Assembly (NCBI GenBank): GCA_963556695.1
Contig: CAUWAG010000010.1
Location: forward strand, 4,526,001 to 4,590,000
DNA: 64,000 bases
Direction: 5' to 3'
Source: Anthostomella pinea
Taxonomy: Eukaryota > Ascomycota > Sordariomycetes > Xylariales > Xylariaceae
Position 1 is the first letter of the stretch. The number at the start of each line of letters is the position of its first letter. Shown one piece after another: positions 47,733 through 57,991 of the stretch. The notes beneath the pieces were generated by a model. It was not told where the DNA came from, did not search any database, and saw nothing but the letters and a program-made list of their open reading frames with translations. The position numbers and the translations under genes were made by a program.

Positions 47733-49235
47733 CTATCGTTGCGTAGCAGACGCCACATCGAAACAGCTGAGCACATCGGCTCCCACGCCGTCAAATCCCT
47801 CTCGTTGCACCTTGCAGGTCGCCAGCTGCACGGCAAACCTAACTTTCGTCTCGACGTCCCAGTCCTCCCCGTGGCACAACAACCCGAATAGCATCCCGGC
47901 AACGAATGTGTCACCTGCTCCTACCGTGCTAACGCAGGGATGGCCGTTAGTCCACGTTCTGTCTCGCACTTGATATGAGGTTTTGGGGACTGGGGACTGG
48001 GGTGAAGCTGGCTGACTGGCTGACTGGCTGTCTGTCTTGCAAGTTGCAGCAGCAGTGCAGTACTGAGCAGCAGCAGCTCGGCCGGGCGGTCTGACATACT
48101 CAACTACGCGAGTCGCCTGGCCTGGATGCGTCGCCGGGCAAGACACGGTGTTCCCGCTGGGGACGAACAGACACGCCGCCCCTTCCGATCCCCACGTACA
48201 CAGGAGATGGGACCTGCAACCATCAGCATCTCACCGCCCGCTGTGCTGCATTACTTCGCGAGGCGATCGGGCCAATGCAACTCACGCTCGCCGGGCCAAG
48301 CCCGATTGGGCACGCACACACTGCTGGGCAGTCTCGTAGTGCTTGCTCTACAACGCGCGAGGTATGGTCAACCCGCTGTCTGTCTTTGTTCTTCCCCGAT
48401 CCCGTCGCTTAGTTGGGTAGAGAGGCGAACATACTTCAGCCCAGCTGCGCGAGTAGAACACGACGTCCGCCTCAGCCGCCAGGTCCTCCAGACCGTCTCG
48501 GCCCGGTTTCTCGATCTCGACGCTCACCCCTCGCACCCTCGAGTTTGACCGCCTCAGCGACTGGATACACTGCAACGTCGTCTCTGGGATCCGTCCCTGT
48601 GCGTGCCTTAGAACCTACATCGTGCAGCCCTTCGTCTACATGCTGCCCGTCGACCGTGTTTGCGTACCTCAAAGTGGAACCAGGTGTCATCGTCGCCCAG
48701 GCCATCGACAGCCGTGGCGAACTCATCGGTCGTCATTTTCGGTAGGTCGCTGTGGTTGACGAGCGTGCGGCTGCCGCTGGCCTCGCTACGCAGGACGTAG
48801 CAGCTGGCCGGCTCCGTGCTCCCCAGACGGTAGATGCATCGTGAGAGGTCCACGGCGGTGTCGGCGCCAAACGAATCGATGATCCTGGTCACGGCTGGGG
48901 ACTCCGGTGAAGGTAAGCACGAGACCAGGTAAGGCCTGACCACACCACGTCCATCCTGTTCTCGTCGCAGCTGCAGCAGCTGCTGGAGCACCTCGAGTGT
49001 GTTCGGGCAGTTGCCCCCGCGACGAACCTGTAGTCTCGTGGCACGTAATTTCGAGTCCTCCTCGGGATAGTGAGGCACGCTGCAAGTCGCATGAGTGAGC
49101 GACTGGGCGACTGACTCGGGTCATCCATGCCCGACAAGGTACGTATGCTGACCGACGGGGGTTCGGGGGGGGGGGGAGAGCTTGCCTTATGATGGTGTCG
49201 AGGTAACATGCCCCGACGCAGACGAGGTTCATCAT
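47733..49235 (-). CDS. PfkB family sugar kinase, ketohexokinase-like
   Basis: Six exons: 49235-49186, 49079-48668, 48596-48435, 48347-48286, 48213-48100, 47928-47733; 331 residues. MMNLVCVGACYLDTI opens the ribokinase fold; RRGGNCPNTLEVLQQLL is the substrate-side GGN motif of ketohexokinases; LLCTWGSEGA precedes the ATP site; and VVDTVGAGDTFVAGML is the PfkB signature with catalytic Asp in GAGD. Such enzymes phosphorylate fructose or related sugars with ATP; the true substrate here is unknown. Intron 1 uses a GC donor (AAG|GCAAGC). Intron 5 (171 nt) is stop-free and in frame, but a GTATGT donor, ACTAAC branch point and restored VVDTVGAGD support splicing. It is the only clear gene in this 13-kb stretch. 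Confidence 0.88.
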
Positions 49236-51580
49236 CGTCACAACGATAATATGGACAGACGCACGCCGTCGATGGTGGCGAATTGCGGTTTGGCAAGGCA
49301 CCAGTTCCCGGAAGCAGATTGTAGCTCCAGGGACGCTTTTTTCCCGATGGATGCCACAGGCCGGGGTTCAGAAAGTGCCTGCCTCTAATGTAACGGTAAG
49401 CTCGGTGTTATATGAATGTGTTCGGTAGCTTGCACCACCGTGTCAGCCGCTCCGTTCAATATTCTACCAGATGACCTCGGGGTGACTTCAACTCGGTCGT
49501 GTCATTCAACTGTGTGCTGCCGAGGCAATGACGAACGGTCGTGGCGCCGAAGCAAGACCTGTGGACGGACACTGGACTCTGCTCTTCTGGTGGAGGTAGT
49601 TCCTACGTCGGGTTATTATTAGACCGCCGTTCTTCTCCCGACTGCCAAACTGTGGACTGCCTGCCTGCCTACTACATTCCAATACAGCCGGCAGACTTCT
49701 CACTGCCTGCGGTGTCGCACAGAACTGCTCATCATTCTCAAGACTATTGCAAATTCGACAGCCAACAATATCTGTTTGGTGTCTGCTTGCTACGGGCCAA
49801 CCTGGATCTATCCTGCTGCTCCACCAGCCTCGAACGATTATGCCTGGCTGAGATTCACAGAGCTAACCCCCTCGGCTCCCCGATATTGGGTCCTCGCAGG
49901 CAATCTAGCTGCGGCACACAAACGCCCTGCTCCGTGAGTTGGTGACCACTGCAGCAGCTCCCTGTCCCTGGCAGTGGTCGGCGTGGGCTGCGAGGAAGGT
50001 TTGGCTGGTGCTGTCGTCCGTACTACGGATACTGCGAGCCAGCCGGCCTCGCTCGGCGGTCGGGGATGTGAAGAACAGGAGATGGGAAGGTTCATGGGCT
50101 GGACGAGGACAAACGCTTGCTCCGTCTGCATGAACTTGCCAACGTTATTACGTGAAATCGACTGATTGGTTGGCTTTGGTCGCTGCCTCCGAGTTCTTCA
50201 TCATCGTGTTCGAGAGTGCTATTTTCTTTTCACGTGCCCTCGAAAAGGTGTGGCCACGCTTCAGAGACAGATCTCGGTGCTCTTGCGTCTTTGTTGCTTT
50301 GCACAGTCGCTTCCATCCTACGGTTGATTTCAATCGGATACCTGGCTCGTCACTGTGTAGTCGCCACGCCCTGCTCGGCCCGCAGTGTCTGAAGACCTCG
50401 GCGTTGCCGCGAGCGTCATTGCAGTCGTTTGAGCTGTTCGTTAGGATCACTTGACGGTGCCTATGATACTGAAGGGAGGTAGAGAACGCCCGCAGTGTGC
50501 AGACAGAAGCTTCTTGGCTGCTGGTCGACACTACAGGACAGCTTGCTGCGGCTCAGAAGACTCAGGAACGAACCGAACCCGCCCTAGGGCACGCAACTTC
50601 GCAAGTCTATGTATGGACTGATTCGGGTCGCGCACTCTAGGTGACCATTCGAAAGCAGAGACGTCGACAGGAAGACTGAGACTTCTTCACGGGTGGACTA
50701 GCTAATCGTAACGTGCCAGGCTGATAGTACAGACTTCTGTTCTGGCAATAAACAACATCGTCTTCCGCACGTAGCACCGCTCGACACATCCTTCCCCTTT
50801 CTGAGGTCGTTCTTGCCTGGGGTCAACATGGGGTCTGCAAACGACACTTGTAGGAAGACAGTGGTTTGAAGAATAAACACGGAAGAAAACGATGATCCTT
50901 GCGGAGGAAAATCTTACCTGGCAACCGCAAACAATAATCAACGGAAGCCTGACTGTTCTCAGGAGAGCTGGGTATTTGGCTCGACGTCAGGCCTCTCCCT
51001 CTCACGGCTGCCATGTCCCAACCTGCATAGTCAGTTTTGACGAACATATCGACATAGATGAACGTTGGACGAGTTGTTCGCTACTCCTGATGGTCTGTAG
51101 CTTACCGTCAAGGGGAGATGCTGTAGGTTGCGTGGGCACGTACCGGCGTGCCACAGTTGGCGTTCAGGGCGCGAGGCAAATCATCAAGATATGCTGTGAA
51201 TGGCACGATCGAAGGAGTCTAGATTCTGGAGCCCCTGCCCGGAGCTGTGTCTACAGGGTTGTGCTAGGAGTCAGGCAGCCGCCATCGCTTTCCACCATAA
51301 CCTGACTCTTTCTCCATTGACTTCGAGAGCGACACTTCCATACAATACGTTATAGGAAGGCATAGATTTACTCAGACAATACGGTGAAGTCCCTCACACT
51401 TTCGTCATTATGATCATTCTCAAATCAGCTTGACTTTGGCATAGGAGATCTTTACGCATCCAGCTGGTCAGAGTTCTCCTTCTCGTGGCGTGTGTAAGAT
51501 AAGTTAAGGGGGAGGCATACAAATGGGGGTTGTGGAGGAGGAGGAGGAGGGGGAGAAGGCCTTTTCTCTTCGTATTCACG
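49236..51580. other. gene-free region, 2.3 kb
   Basis: Upstream of the sugar kinase. Short frames only; nothing recognisable. Confidence 0.5.
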
Positions 51581-52408
51581 ATGTCGTCTGTTGAGATTCT
51601 GTAAGTACCCGGGAGGTCAGTTAGCTGAATACTTGCCCTTGACTGTCGCTGTTTCTTCCACACCATCAAGCAGCAGAAGCAAACCGATAGCCACGAAGCA
51701 CCGCGCCGCACAACGAGGCCACGAGATCCACAGCCTCGAACCCTAACTCCAGCTCCAGCTCCAGCTTGAGCAACGGGTGTGGCTCGGGCTCATAGCTGGC
51801 GTCGTCTTAGGCGCCCTATACGCTCTCGCTGTCGCGGTGTTGGCCGTCTAGCTCGTTCGTATATCGGCGGAAGAAGCGGGAAGCTGGAGGCACGCGGTGG
51901 TGCACGCATGGCGGCGCGTATCATGAGAAGCACCATCTGACCATTGATGGGCCCGTCGGAGCTCGATGGCGCACTCAATGGTGTGATGAAGTCTGTGGAC
52001 GGCCTGCAGGAAATGTGCGAGCTTCGAAAGTGGCGATGGCATCCAGGGCTGCGATACCCTAGGTCAAGGCGCTTTACATGCTCACTTTCATCTCTTCGCA
52101 CTGATTCGCACGAGCAATAGCCAACAAATTTAGGGGAAGGAAACTTTTCAGAGCCCCTATCCATGTGAAAGGACCTCCATATCCAACCCATGCAAGGTTT
52201 GTTGGAGTTCGAGTAGAAAACACCCCCTGGCATTAGTGTATTAATCCAAGAGAAACACATGACCGAGATCACGCGAGCCTCGCGCGAATCCTCTCTGCTC
52301 TACGACCTACGCCTCAAGGACATGGACAATGACGAAGGTTATTCATCCCCTCTACTGCACCGACGAGAACGTGTCTACGATAGGGAGTCGAGTCCACACG
52401 GTGGCTAG
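51581..52408 (+). pseudogene. possible decayed small membrane-protein gene
   Basis: ATG at 51581 (MSSVEIL) is followed by a GTAAGT donor. Downstream is a Pro/Ala-rich stretch, then in another frame a clear hydrophobic helix (VWLGLIAGVVLGALYALAVA) interrupted by TAG. The same frame continues with SWRHAVVHAWRRVS and then TGA. A coding-like end follows at 52259-52408 (ESSLLYDLRLKDMDNDEGYS, then SSPLLHRRERVYDRE) with TAG. The pieces look like one small tail-anchored or single-pass protein broken by a frameshift in a CTCCAG repeat and by stop codons of the CAG/CGA-to-TAG/TGA type. I do not recognise the family; it could also be several unrelated frames. Confidence 0.3.
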
Positions 52409-52622
52409 ACAATAACGGATGATGACTTGCTGAATTCGTTGAAGCCGGACAGTCCTGTTCATGATGGGCATAAAAAGTATATACAAGCATACACTAATAT
52501 TCCAGATATCAAACACCAGTGCTGTCTGCTTTATCAGGATATCTCGTGAGAACCAAACGCCATGTATGCCTCTATATTATAACTCAAACCGGCTCCAAAC
52601 GAGATAATGCCGTAGAGAACCT

Positions 52623-54155
52623 CTATGCTGCTCTCCCAGTCGTACCCATCTGCACGCTGACCTCCCATTTTAGACTGCCACCTTTGCCATACCCCTCCCC
52701 TAGTCGGTTCTGAATCAAGTTTGTGATCCGAGTACGCAGCCGGCTCAGGGTCGCGTCATCACAGCTCTTGGTCACGCACAGCTTGAGGTTAGCCATGCAG
52801 AGGCCATAATGCACCTGCCAGAACTGGGCCTCGTCGACCCTCTCGACGCTAGGATCCGTCTCGATTTCCCGCAGGACGTCAGCAACTCCAATGTCCTTTT
52901 TCCTGCCAGGGATGGGCCCAGAACGGCCGCCGTAACTCATGAGGAGCATCAATCCCTGCGCAATAGCAAGTCGTACCCCGAGCCCAAACATGGACACAGC
53001 TACCAGCCCGCAGATAGCGCTGTCAAGCAACATAGGGATGGAGATTGATAGCAGTGGGAGGAGCACCATGAGAGACGAGGTCGATAGAGTTAGGAAGTGG
53101 AACGGGTTGGACAGTACGCTGGGCAGGCTGGCCAGATAGCTCACACGCATGACTTTGCTGATTCGAGCGTGGTTCCTCAGTCCGTAAGCGCTGACCAAGG
53201 TTGCGGCAATAGCTGCCGCACTCGCCATGTCTAGAGTCCCAAATGGTACTCTCGGCTCGTCTCCCTCATGTGGATCTGGGTGATGCGGAGCATGACTTCC
53301 CTGGCTCTCGAGGACATGCTTTAGGTTGTGGCTGACGAGATCGAAACCGCCAAAGATCAGGAACACGCTCATGGCGAATCCGGCAAGGACCTCAGCCCGT
53401 TCCAGCCCGAACGGATGCCGAATGCTGCTTCGCTTCCAGACCTCGAAGTTGCCGAGGACCTCGACAGATACGCAGATCAGAGCCGACCCGACGTCGAAGA
53501 AGACCAGATGTGAAAGGGCTGTCATGGCGAGAGAGCCATGCGCGGAGAGAAAGACCGCGACGGCCACCAAGAGGTGGCATATGCACCAGTAGAGGCGGCG
53601 GCGCTGATCTTTCGACATGGATTTCCATGCCTCCTTCACCGTGGGCACCGGCAAGTCGCGTGGTAGCGCGAGGGGTGGCCGTGGAGGCGGCTCTAGGAAG
53701 ATCTGGTGCTGGGCACTGATGCTCGAGTGCTTGTACTTGTGACCGCGCCGCTGGCCGACATTGGGCTTGACGGGTGACGTGGATATAACCTGGGTCTGGA
53801 AGTTGAAGGGGTTCGGCGCGTTCGCACTGGGTATGTCCAGCGGAGCGCAATTCTCGTCAATGATGGCATTGATGCCTCCCAAGCCGGGTGCCATATTGGG
53901 GCTCAGGAGCGGGTTGCCTGGGAAAGTCGGGGCAACAGGTGAGAGGCGGTTCGAATCGTAGATGAGGTAGCGGGCTTGGGGGTGATCGTCGAAGCCGTCG
54001 CCGGCGGGGCCAAGGAGGGACGAGTGGCGATTGTTATAACGGTAGGCGAAGTGGTTCGGGTCCTCGTTGTCGTTGCGGTCGTTGCGGTCGCGATTGTGGT
54101 CGTCGGGGGTCAGGATGGTTGGAGTGATGCTGATGGGAGGTGGTGGGAGAGCCAT
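52623..54155 (-). CDS. ZRG17: ER zinc transporter, CDF family (Zrg17-like)
   Basis: Single-exon frame of 510 residues. The first about 185 residues are a cytosolic, Pro/Asn/Asp-rich disordered region. The cation-diffusion-facilitator domain follows, with about six hydrophobic segments: LLVAVAVFLSAHGSLAMTAL, then ALSHLVFFDVGSALICV, then the signature RHPFGLERAEVLAGFA. The last pair includes SIPMLLDSAICGLVAVSM. A short His-rich loop (HAPHHPDPHEG) lies between the third and fourth segments. The C-terminal cytosolic domain (VERVDEAQFWQVHYGLCMAN) is typical. In yeast Zrg17 pairs with Msc2 to bring zinc into the ER. It diverges from the PIG-Y-like gene. Confidence 0.88.
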   Translation of the reverse strand: MALPPPPISITPTILTPDDHNRDRNDRNDNEDPNHFAYRYNNRHSSLLGPAGDGFDDHPQARYLIYDSNRLSPVAPTFPGNPLLSPNMAPGLGGINAIIDENCAPLDIPSANAPNPFNFQTQVISTSPVKPNVGQRRGHKYKHSSISAQHQIFLEPPPRPPLALPRDLPVPTVKEAWKSMSKDQRRRLYWCICHLLVAVAVFLSAHGSLAMTALSHLVFFDVGSALICVSVEVLGNFEVWKRSSIRHPFGLERAEVLAGFAMSVFLIFGGFDLVSHNLKHVLESQGSHAPHHPDPHEGDEPRVPFGTLDMASAAAIAATLVSAYGLRNHARISKVMRVSYLASLPSVLSNPFHFLTLSTSSLMVLLPLLSISIPMLLDSAICGLVAVSMFGLGVRLAIAQGLMLLMSYGGRSGPIPGRKKDIGVADVLREIETDPSVERVDEAQFWQVHYGLCMANLKLCVTKSCDDATLSRLRTRITNLIQNRLGEGYGKGGSLKWEVSVQMGTTGRAA

Positions 54156-54861
54156 CCCCCTTCAGTCTTGTGGGTTACCAGTCTTGTTCCTGTTACTGTT
54201 CCTGTTCCTGTTCCTGTTCCTGGCGCTTGTCCCGATTCAGCAGGAAGAATGACGACGGGCAGTTGGCTTCCAAATAGCGAAGGTAGTATTACTAGTAGCA
54301 TGCCGCGAGTCATCCGTCATCTACTTCATCTCGTTTCCATAAGCGGCTGTTTCGCGACAGATTGTCTCATCAGCGAAGACAGACTGCCTTGGGGTTCGAA
54401 ACAGGAACGCGGAAGACTGACTTCCCCATTCAGATTGCTGGCGACTGGCAACTGCAGTCTGCAAGGGCCAGGGGGCAACTGCTAAGTACTTAAGTACTGT
54501 GTGGGGACATGAGAGATCAGGGGGGAGGCGCGCTAAAGAGCCGCGCTATGATTTTACCTAATGCCCACGGGTGGTACCGCGTAACTCCCGTCGTGAACCA
54601 TCACAACCTTGAGGCCGTCACTGACGCCATCCCACACATTTTGAGTTCGGAAAAAGGGCGAATGGCTTTCGCAGAAGCAACCTTATCTTAACTTCTTTCT
54701 CCAATGTCCTTATTTTAACAATATAAGCAGGCAAACGCGCCTGCACACCCAATACCCATGCTCTCGCCAGCTTCCTGATATGATGGGCATACTTTGCGAC
54801 TACGCCTTCTAAACCCACCCGGTCCGAGTCGAAGCATTCAACACACTCACTCTGAGTCACA
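54156..54861. promoter_or_regulatory. divergent promoter ZRG17 / PIG-Y-like
   Basis: The 706 bp between two outward-facing start codons. It contains a TTCCTG hexamer repeat at about 54185-54222, close to the ZRG17 start. Shared regulation of two ER membrane genes is plausible but unproven. Confidence 0.5.
54185..54222. repeat. hexamer repeat (TGTTCC)n
   Basis: About six consecutive TGTTCC-type units with one A substitution (TGTTAC), in the ZRG17 5' leader/promoter. Confidence 0.9.
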
Positions 54862-55908
54862 ATGGAGAACCTCCCTCCAGTTCCAGCTCAGCTGCCTGCC
54901 CAGGACCGCTCACCCGACCTGAGTCCAGGCGGGCGCAAGAGGAGCGGCTCCGGGGGCGGCATCCTCTCCAAGTTCCCCTTTCTGCGCACCTCCGAGAGCA
55001 AGTCGAGCCTGAACGAGTCGCGAAACATCGCCATCGCCGAAGATGCCACCAGCCGACCACCGCGCGCCCTCGCCACCATATCCCACCAGCAGAAGACCCG
55101 CAGGCGTAAGGGTTCCCTGCGGAAAGTCGCACTCCTGGGCCGTGGCGCCGCGCGCGAGAGGCGCGAGCTGACACCCCTCGCCATCACCACAACCACACAG
55201 CCTGCCGAAGCAGCCGTGCAACCCATGGTCGAGTCGCCCTCGAGTTTAAGCACTCCAGGAAGCGAAGAATTTGGCCTGGGCATATCGGACCTTACCCCGC
55301 GCCCCTCGATGGATGGATTTGCGCGAAGGGTCCCGGTTCCGATACCTCCACCACCTGCCCCTGACAGCGACTCGCAGGTTACGAGTCCCACGATATCCTA
55401 TACCTCTACTACCGACGAAGAAGACGTACTCTCCATACCGGTCAACATCCCGCCACCCCTGTTGGGCCCGGAGCTCTCTTCGCTGTCCTCCGGCTCCGAC
55501 TCCTATTTCCCACCCAGTCGCGCGCTATCTCCCTCGATACAGCGGCGGCGCTCCGTCAAACATGCCAAGTCACCACTCTCTCTCCAGGGACTGACGGCCA
55601 ACCCTCTCCCCGCGGCAGACGAGGACCACGACTACAGCGAGACCGAGTGGTGGGGCTGGGTGGTGCTGGTCGTCACCTGGTTTGTCTTCATCATCGGCAT
55701 GGGCTCGTGCCTCAACATCTGGAGCTGGGCCTGGGACGTCGGCACCACGCCGTACGCGCCGCCGGAGCTCGAGGACGACCCTACGCTGCCTATAGCGGGC
55801 TACTATCCGGCCCTGCTGATATTGACGTGTATTATGGCCTGGGTCTGGGTGGTTGTTGCGTGGACCGGGATGAAGTACTTCAGGCATGCTAAGATCAGCG
55901 GCGACTAG
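54862..55908 (+). CDS. PIG-Y/Eri1-like subunit of the GPI-GlcNAc transferase, with long N-terminal extension
   Basis: Single exon, 348 residues. Residues 1 to about 260 are disordered, Ser/Pro/Arg-rich, with basic patches (KTRRRKGSLRKVALLGRG). The C-terminus has two membrane segments, WWGWVVLVVTWFVFIIGMGS and YYPALLILTCIMAWVWVVVA, ending WTGMKYFRHAK. That end closely resembles the WTWMGIKLFRH end of PIG-Y, and the two-helix layout is that of PIG-Y/Eri1. PIG-Y/Eri1 is a small subunit of the ER enzyme that adds GlcNAc to phosphatidylinositol in GPI-anchor synthesis; yeast Eri1 also binds Ras. The known animal and yeast proteins are only about 70 residues, so the extension is notable. The assignment rests on the last 90 residues only. 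Confidence 0.7.
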   Translation: MENLPPVPAQLPAQDRSPDLSPGGRKRSGSGGGILSKFPFLRTSESKSSLNESRNIAIAEDATSRPPRALATISHQQKTRRRKGSLRKVALLGRGAARERRELTPLAITTTTQPAEAAVQPMVESPSSLSTPGSEEFGLGISDLTPRPSMDGFARRVPVPIPPPPAPDSDSQVTSPTISYTSTTDEEDVLSIPVNIPPPLLGPELSSLSSGSDSYFPPSRALSPSIQRRRSVKHAKSPLSLQGLTANPLPAADEDHDYSETEWWGWVVLVVTWFVFIIGMGSCLNIWSWAWDVGTTPYAPPELEDDPTLPIAGYYPALLILTCIMAWVWVVVAWTGMKYFRHAKISGD

Positions 55909-57936
55909 AGTACCTACACAGACGGGATTCGGAGTGACTGGTGCCTCACTTATAGCCCTTAATTAGTATGATAACGATTGAATGCACTATCTGACACTAC
56001 TTGCTGCTTGCTTGTTGGCTTGGAAGACGTTGTTCTGCAGTGAAAGTCAGAAACAATATCTACACGAGTGTACCTTGGGTACGTCATTGGAACAACTTGC
56101 CATGAAGGAGCCCTGGTGAACCAACCAGTGCTTGCTCCGAAGGTTTCCATTGCTGGAGTGTGTGTACACTGCACCTACCTTCTACTATCTACAAGCAAGC
56201 ACCTGGGCTGGACGAAGTGCTCGTATATCGGGGAGCTAGCTGGTTAAGTCTGCCAACGACTGTAATTGCATTAATGTGCTTAGAGACAAGGGACGGGAGG
56301 GCGGCACTTGTTGCTTGCTTATAGTCGTATCTGCACTACCAAATATAGATAGCACTGATCGATCCTCCCAAGAGTTTGGAGTTGTCAGTCATCTTTGCCT
56401 CTTGGCGATTGCTACTTCCTAAGTCCTGGATTCTGACAGATATCTAGGTGCTTATTCGAGCCGTACACGTATGGAGGGAGTCATTCCACCAGGAACAGTA
56501 CTTCATAATACATGTATTTAGCTGTTCAAGTATGCTTGTATGAATGATAGTGATGGTTAAACCCCAATAGCAAACGCTCCTTCATGATGGATCTCTCCAG
56601 ACGTTCATTCACGCCTGGTCTTGGGCCTGGAGAACCACCATGAGCCTGAAGAGGGAGGTCATAATAAGCTCAAAGTTCGCAACTGTCTGCGCTGATGTTC
56701 AAGGGGTTTGCTATGATGATGCTAAGTAGATCTTATCATGACTGGCAACTACCTACATGAGCAACTCAAGGGTGTCCTTGACCAGCTCGTCGGCTCGCCT
56801 ACCAACACTACACAAGGCCGCCATGGCAAGGCAGGGATCACCAGACAGACTGACAGACAGACGTCTTGATCTGACCCCAAGTCACTAGGTAGCAGCAGCT
56901 GTCCCACAAGAAGATGTTTGTTTGTACGAGACGTCCAAGCTCTCCTGATAGTCAGATATTGTCGGTACTCGCTCTTCGCGCTCGGACTGACAGCCTACTA
57001 GCCACGAGACTCATCAGGGAAGCCAGATGGGACCTTGCCATGAACTCCATAGCAAGCACATGGCGGCCAAGGCAGGTTCGTCTGAAAGACAGTCCCGTAA
57101 TCTGCAGTCAGTGCTTCTTTCACTTTGTGGCATCCTCAATATCGGTATCCTTGCGTGGAGAACATAATGACCGGGTAGGGATACAATATCTTTCGAGTGA
57201 ATCCACTGACCACTGAGACTCTCAAGGGTATTCGACCTGCAGACTCTGTTTGCCTGTCACGAATAAAACACTGCAATGTTTCCCACGATAACTTACTTGC
57301 CTTGAGTTTTGCTCATGGCCTACGGTACATCAAGGCCATGACTTGATGCAGGCTTATTCAAGCATCGCCTAAAGAAGTCGAGGGCAGCGCGTAACAGCAG
57401 CAGCAGCAGCATTCTGCTCCTCCAGAGCCTTATTATTAAAGTTGGGCATCGAATGGAGACAGACTCCACGCCGATTCAATAATAAGCTTATTACTGAGCT
57501 TTGACTGCCCGTGGAGACGATGACTCTATATCGAGACGAACAACGTTTCACACGATCCCACGGGCTTGGAAGATCCATGGCTTTTGGGCCTTGGGCCTCG
57601 GCCCTTGCGACGGGAAGGATTGGACATCCACATTGCCTTTGATAATGACGGAGTGATCGGTAATATATTGCAAGATCCCTTAAATTTGCGCTGCAAAGTC
57701 GATAGGCAACCTGTCTTGGCAATGGAACTTGTATGCGGTACTGACCGAGTGTCATTTTCTTATAAGTGTTCTTTGGATGAGGTTCAGAGGGCGAATGCGA
57801 CCTCAGATATGGCTTACCATGGAGGCTTGGACGTGTCAGCGCGCGATTGGTGGCAGGAATCAGTCCGTGACTTCGTGAGGTGTTGTTCCGGGTCAAAGCC
57901 AACCCTGCCGTCGTCTGCGCGCCACGGCGCGCCATC

Positions 57937-57991
57937 CCGTCAAACCCCCGTCAAACCCCCGTCAATCCCCCGTCAAACCCCCGTCAGATGG
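57937..57991. repeat. 11-bp tandem repeat CCGTCAAACCC
   Basis: Four full units (one with T for A) and a diverged fifth. The repeat lies inside a plus-strand frame (57566-58216) that lacks an ATG at its start, which I do not accept as a gene. Confidence 0.9.

Noticed and set aside
48014..48045. CTGACTGG-type short repeat as a coding tail of the sugar kinase
   Set aside because: It lies inside the 171-nt intron; splicing restores the conserved VVDTVGAGD motif.
53941..53960. GGTTCGAATC resembling a tRNA B box
   Set aside because: It lies within the ZRG17 coding frame with no matching A box or cloverleaf; no tRNA was found anywhere in the window.
57478..57494. Palindrome TAATAAGCTTATTA
   Set aside because: A short AT-rich palindrome expected by chance; no associated feature.
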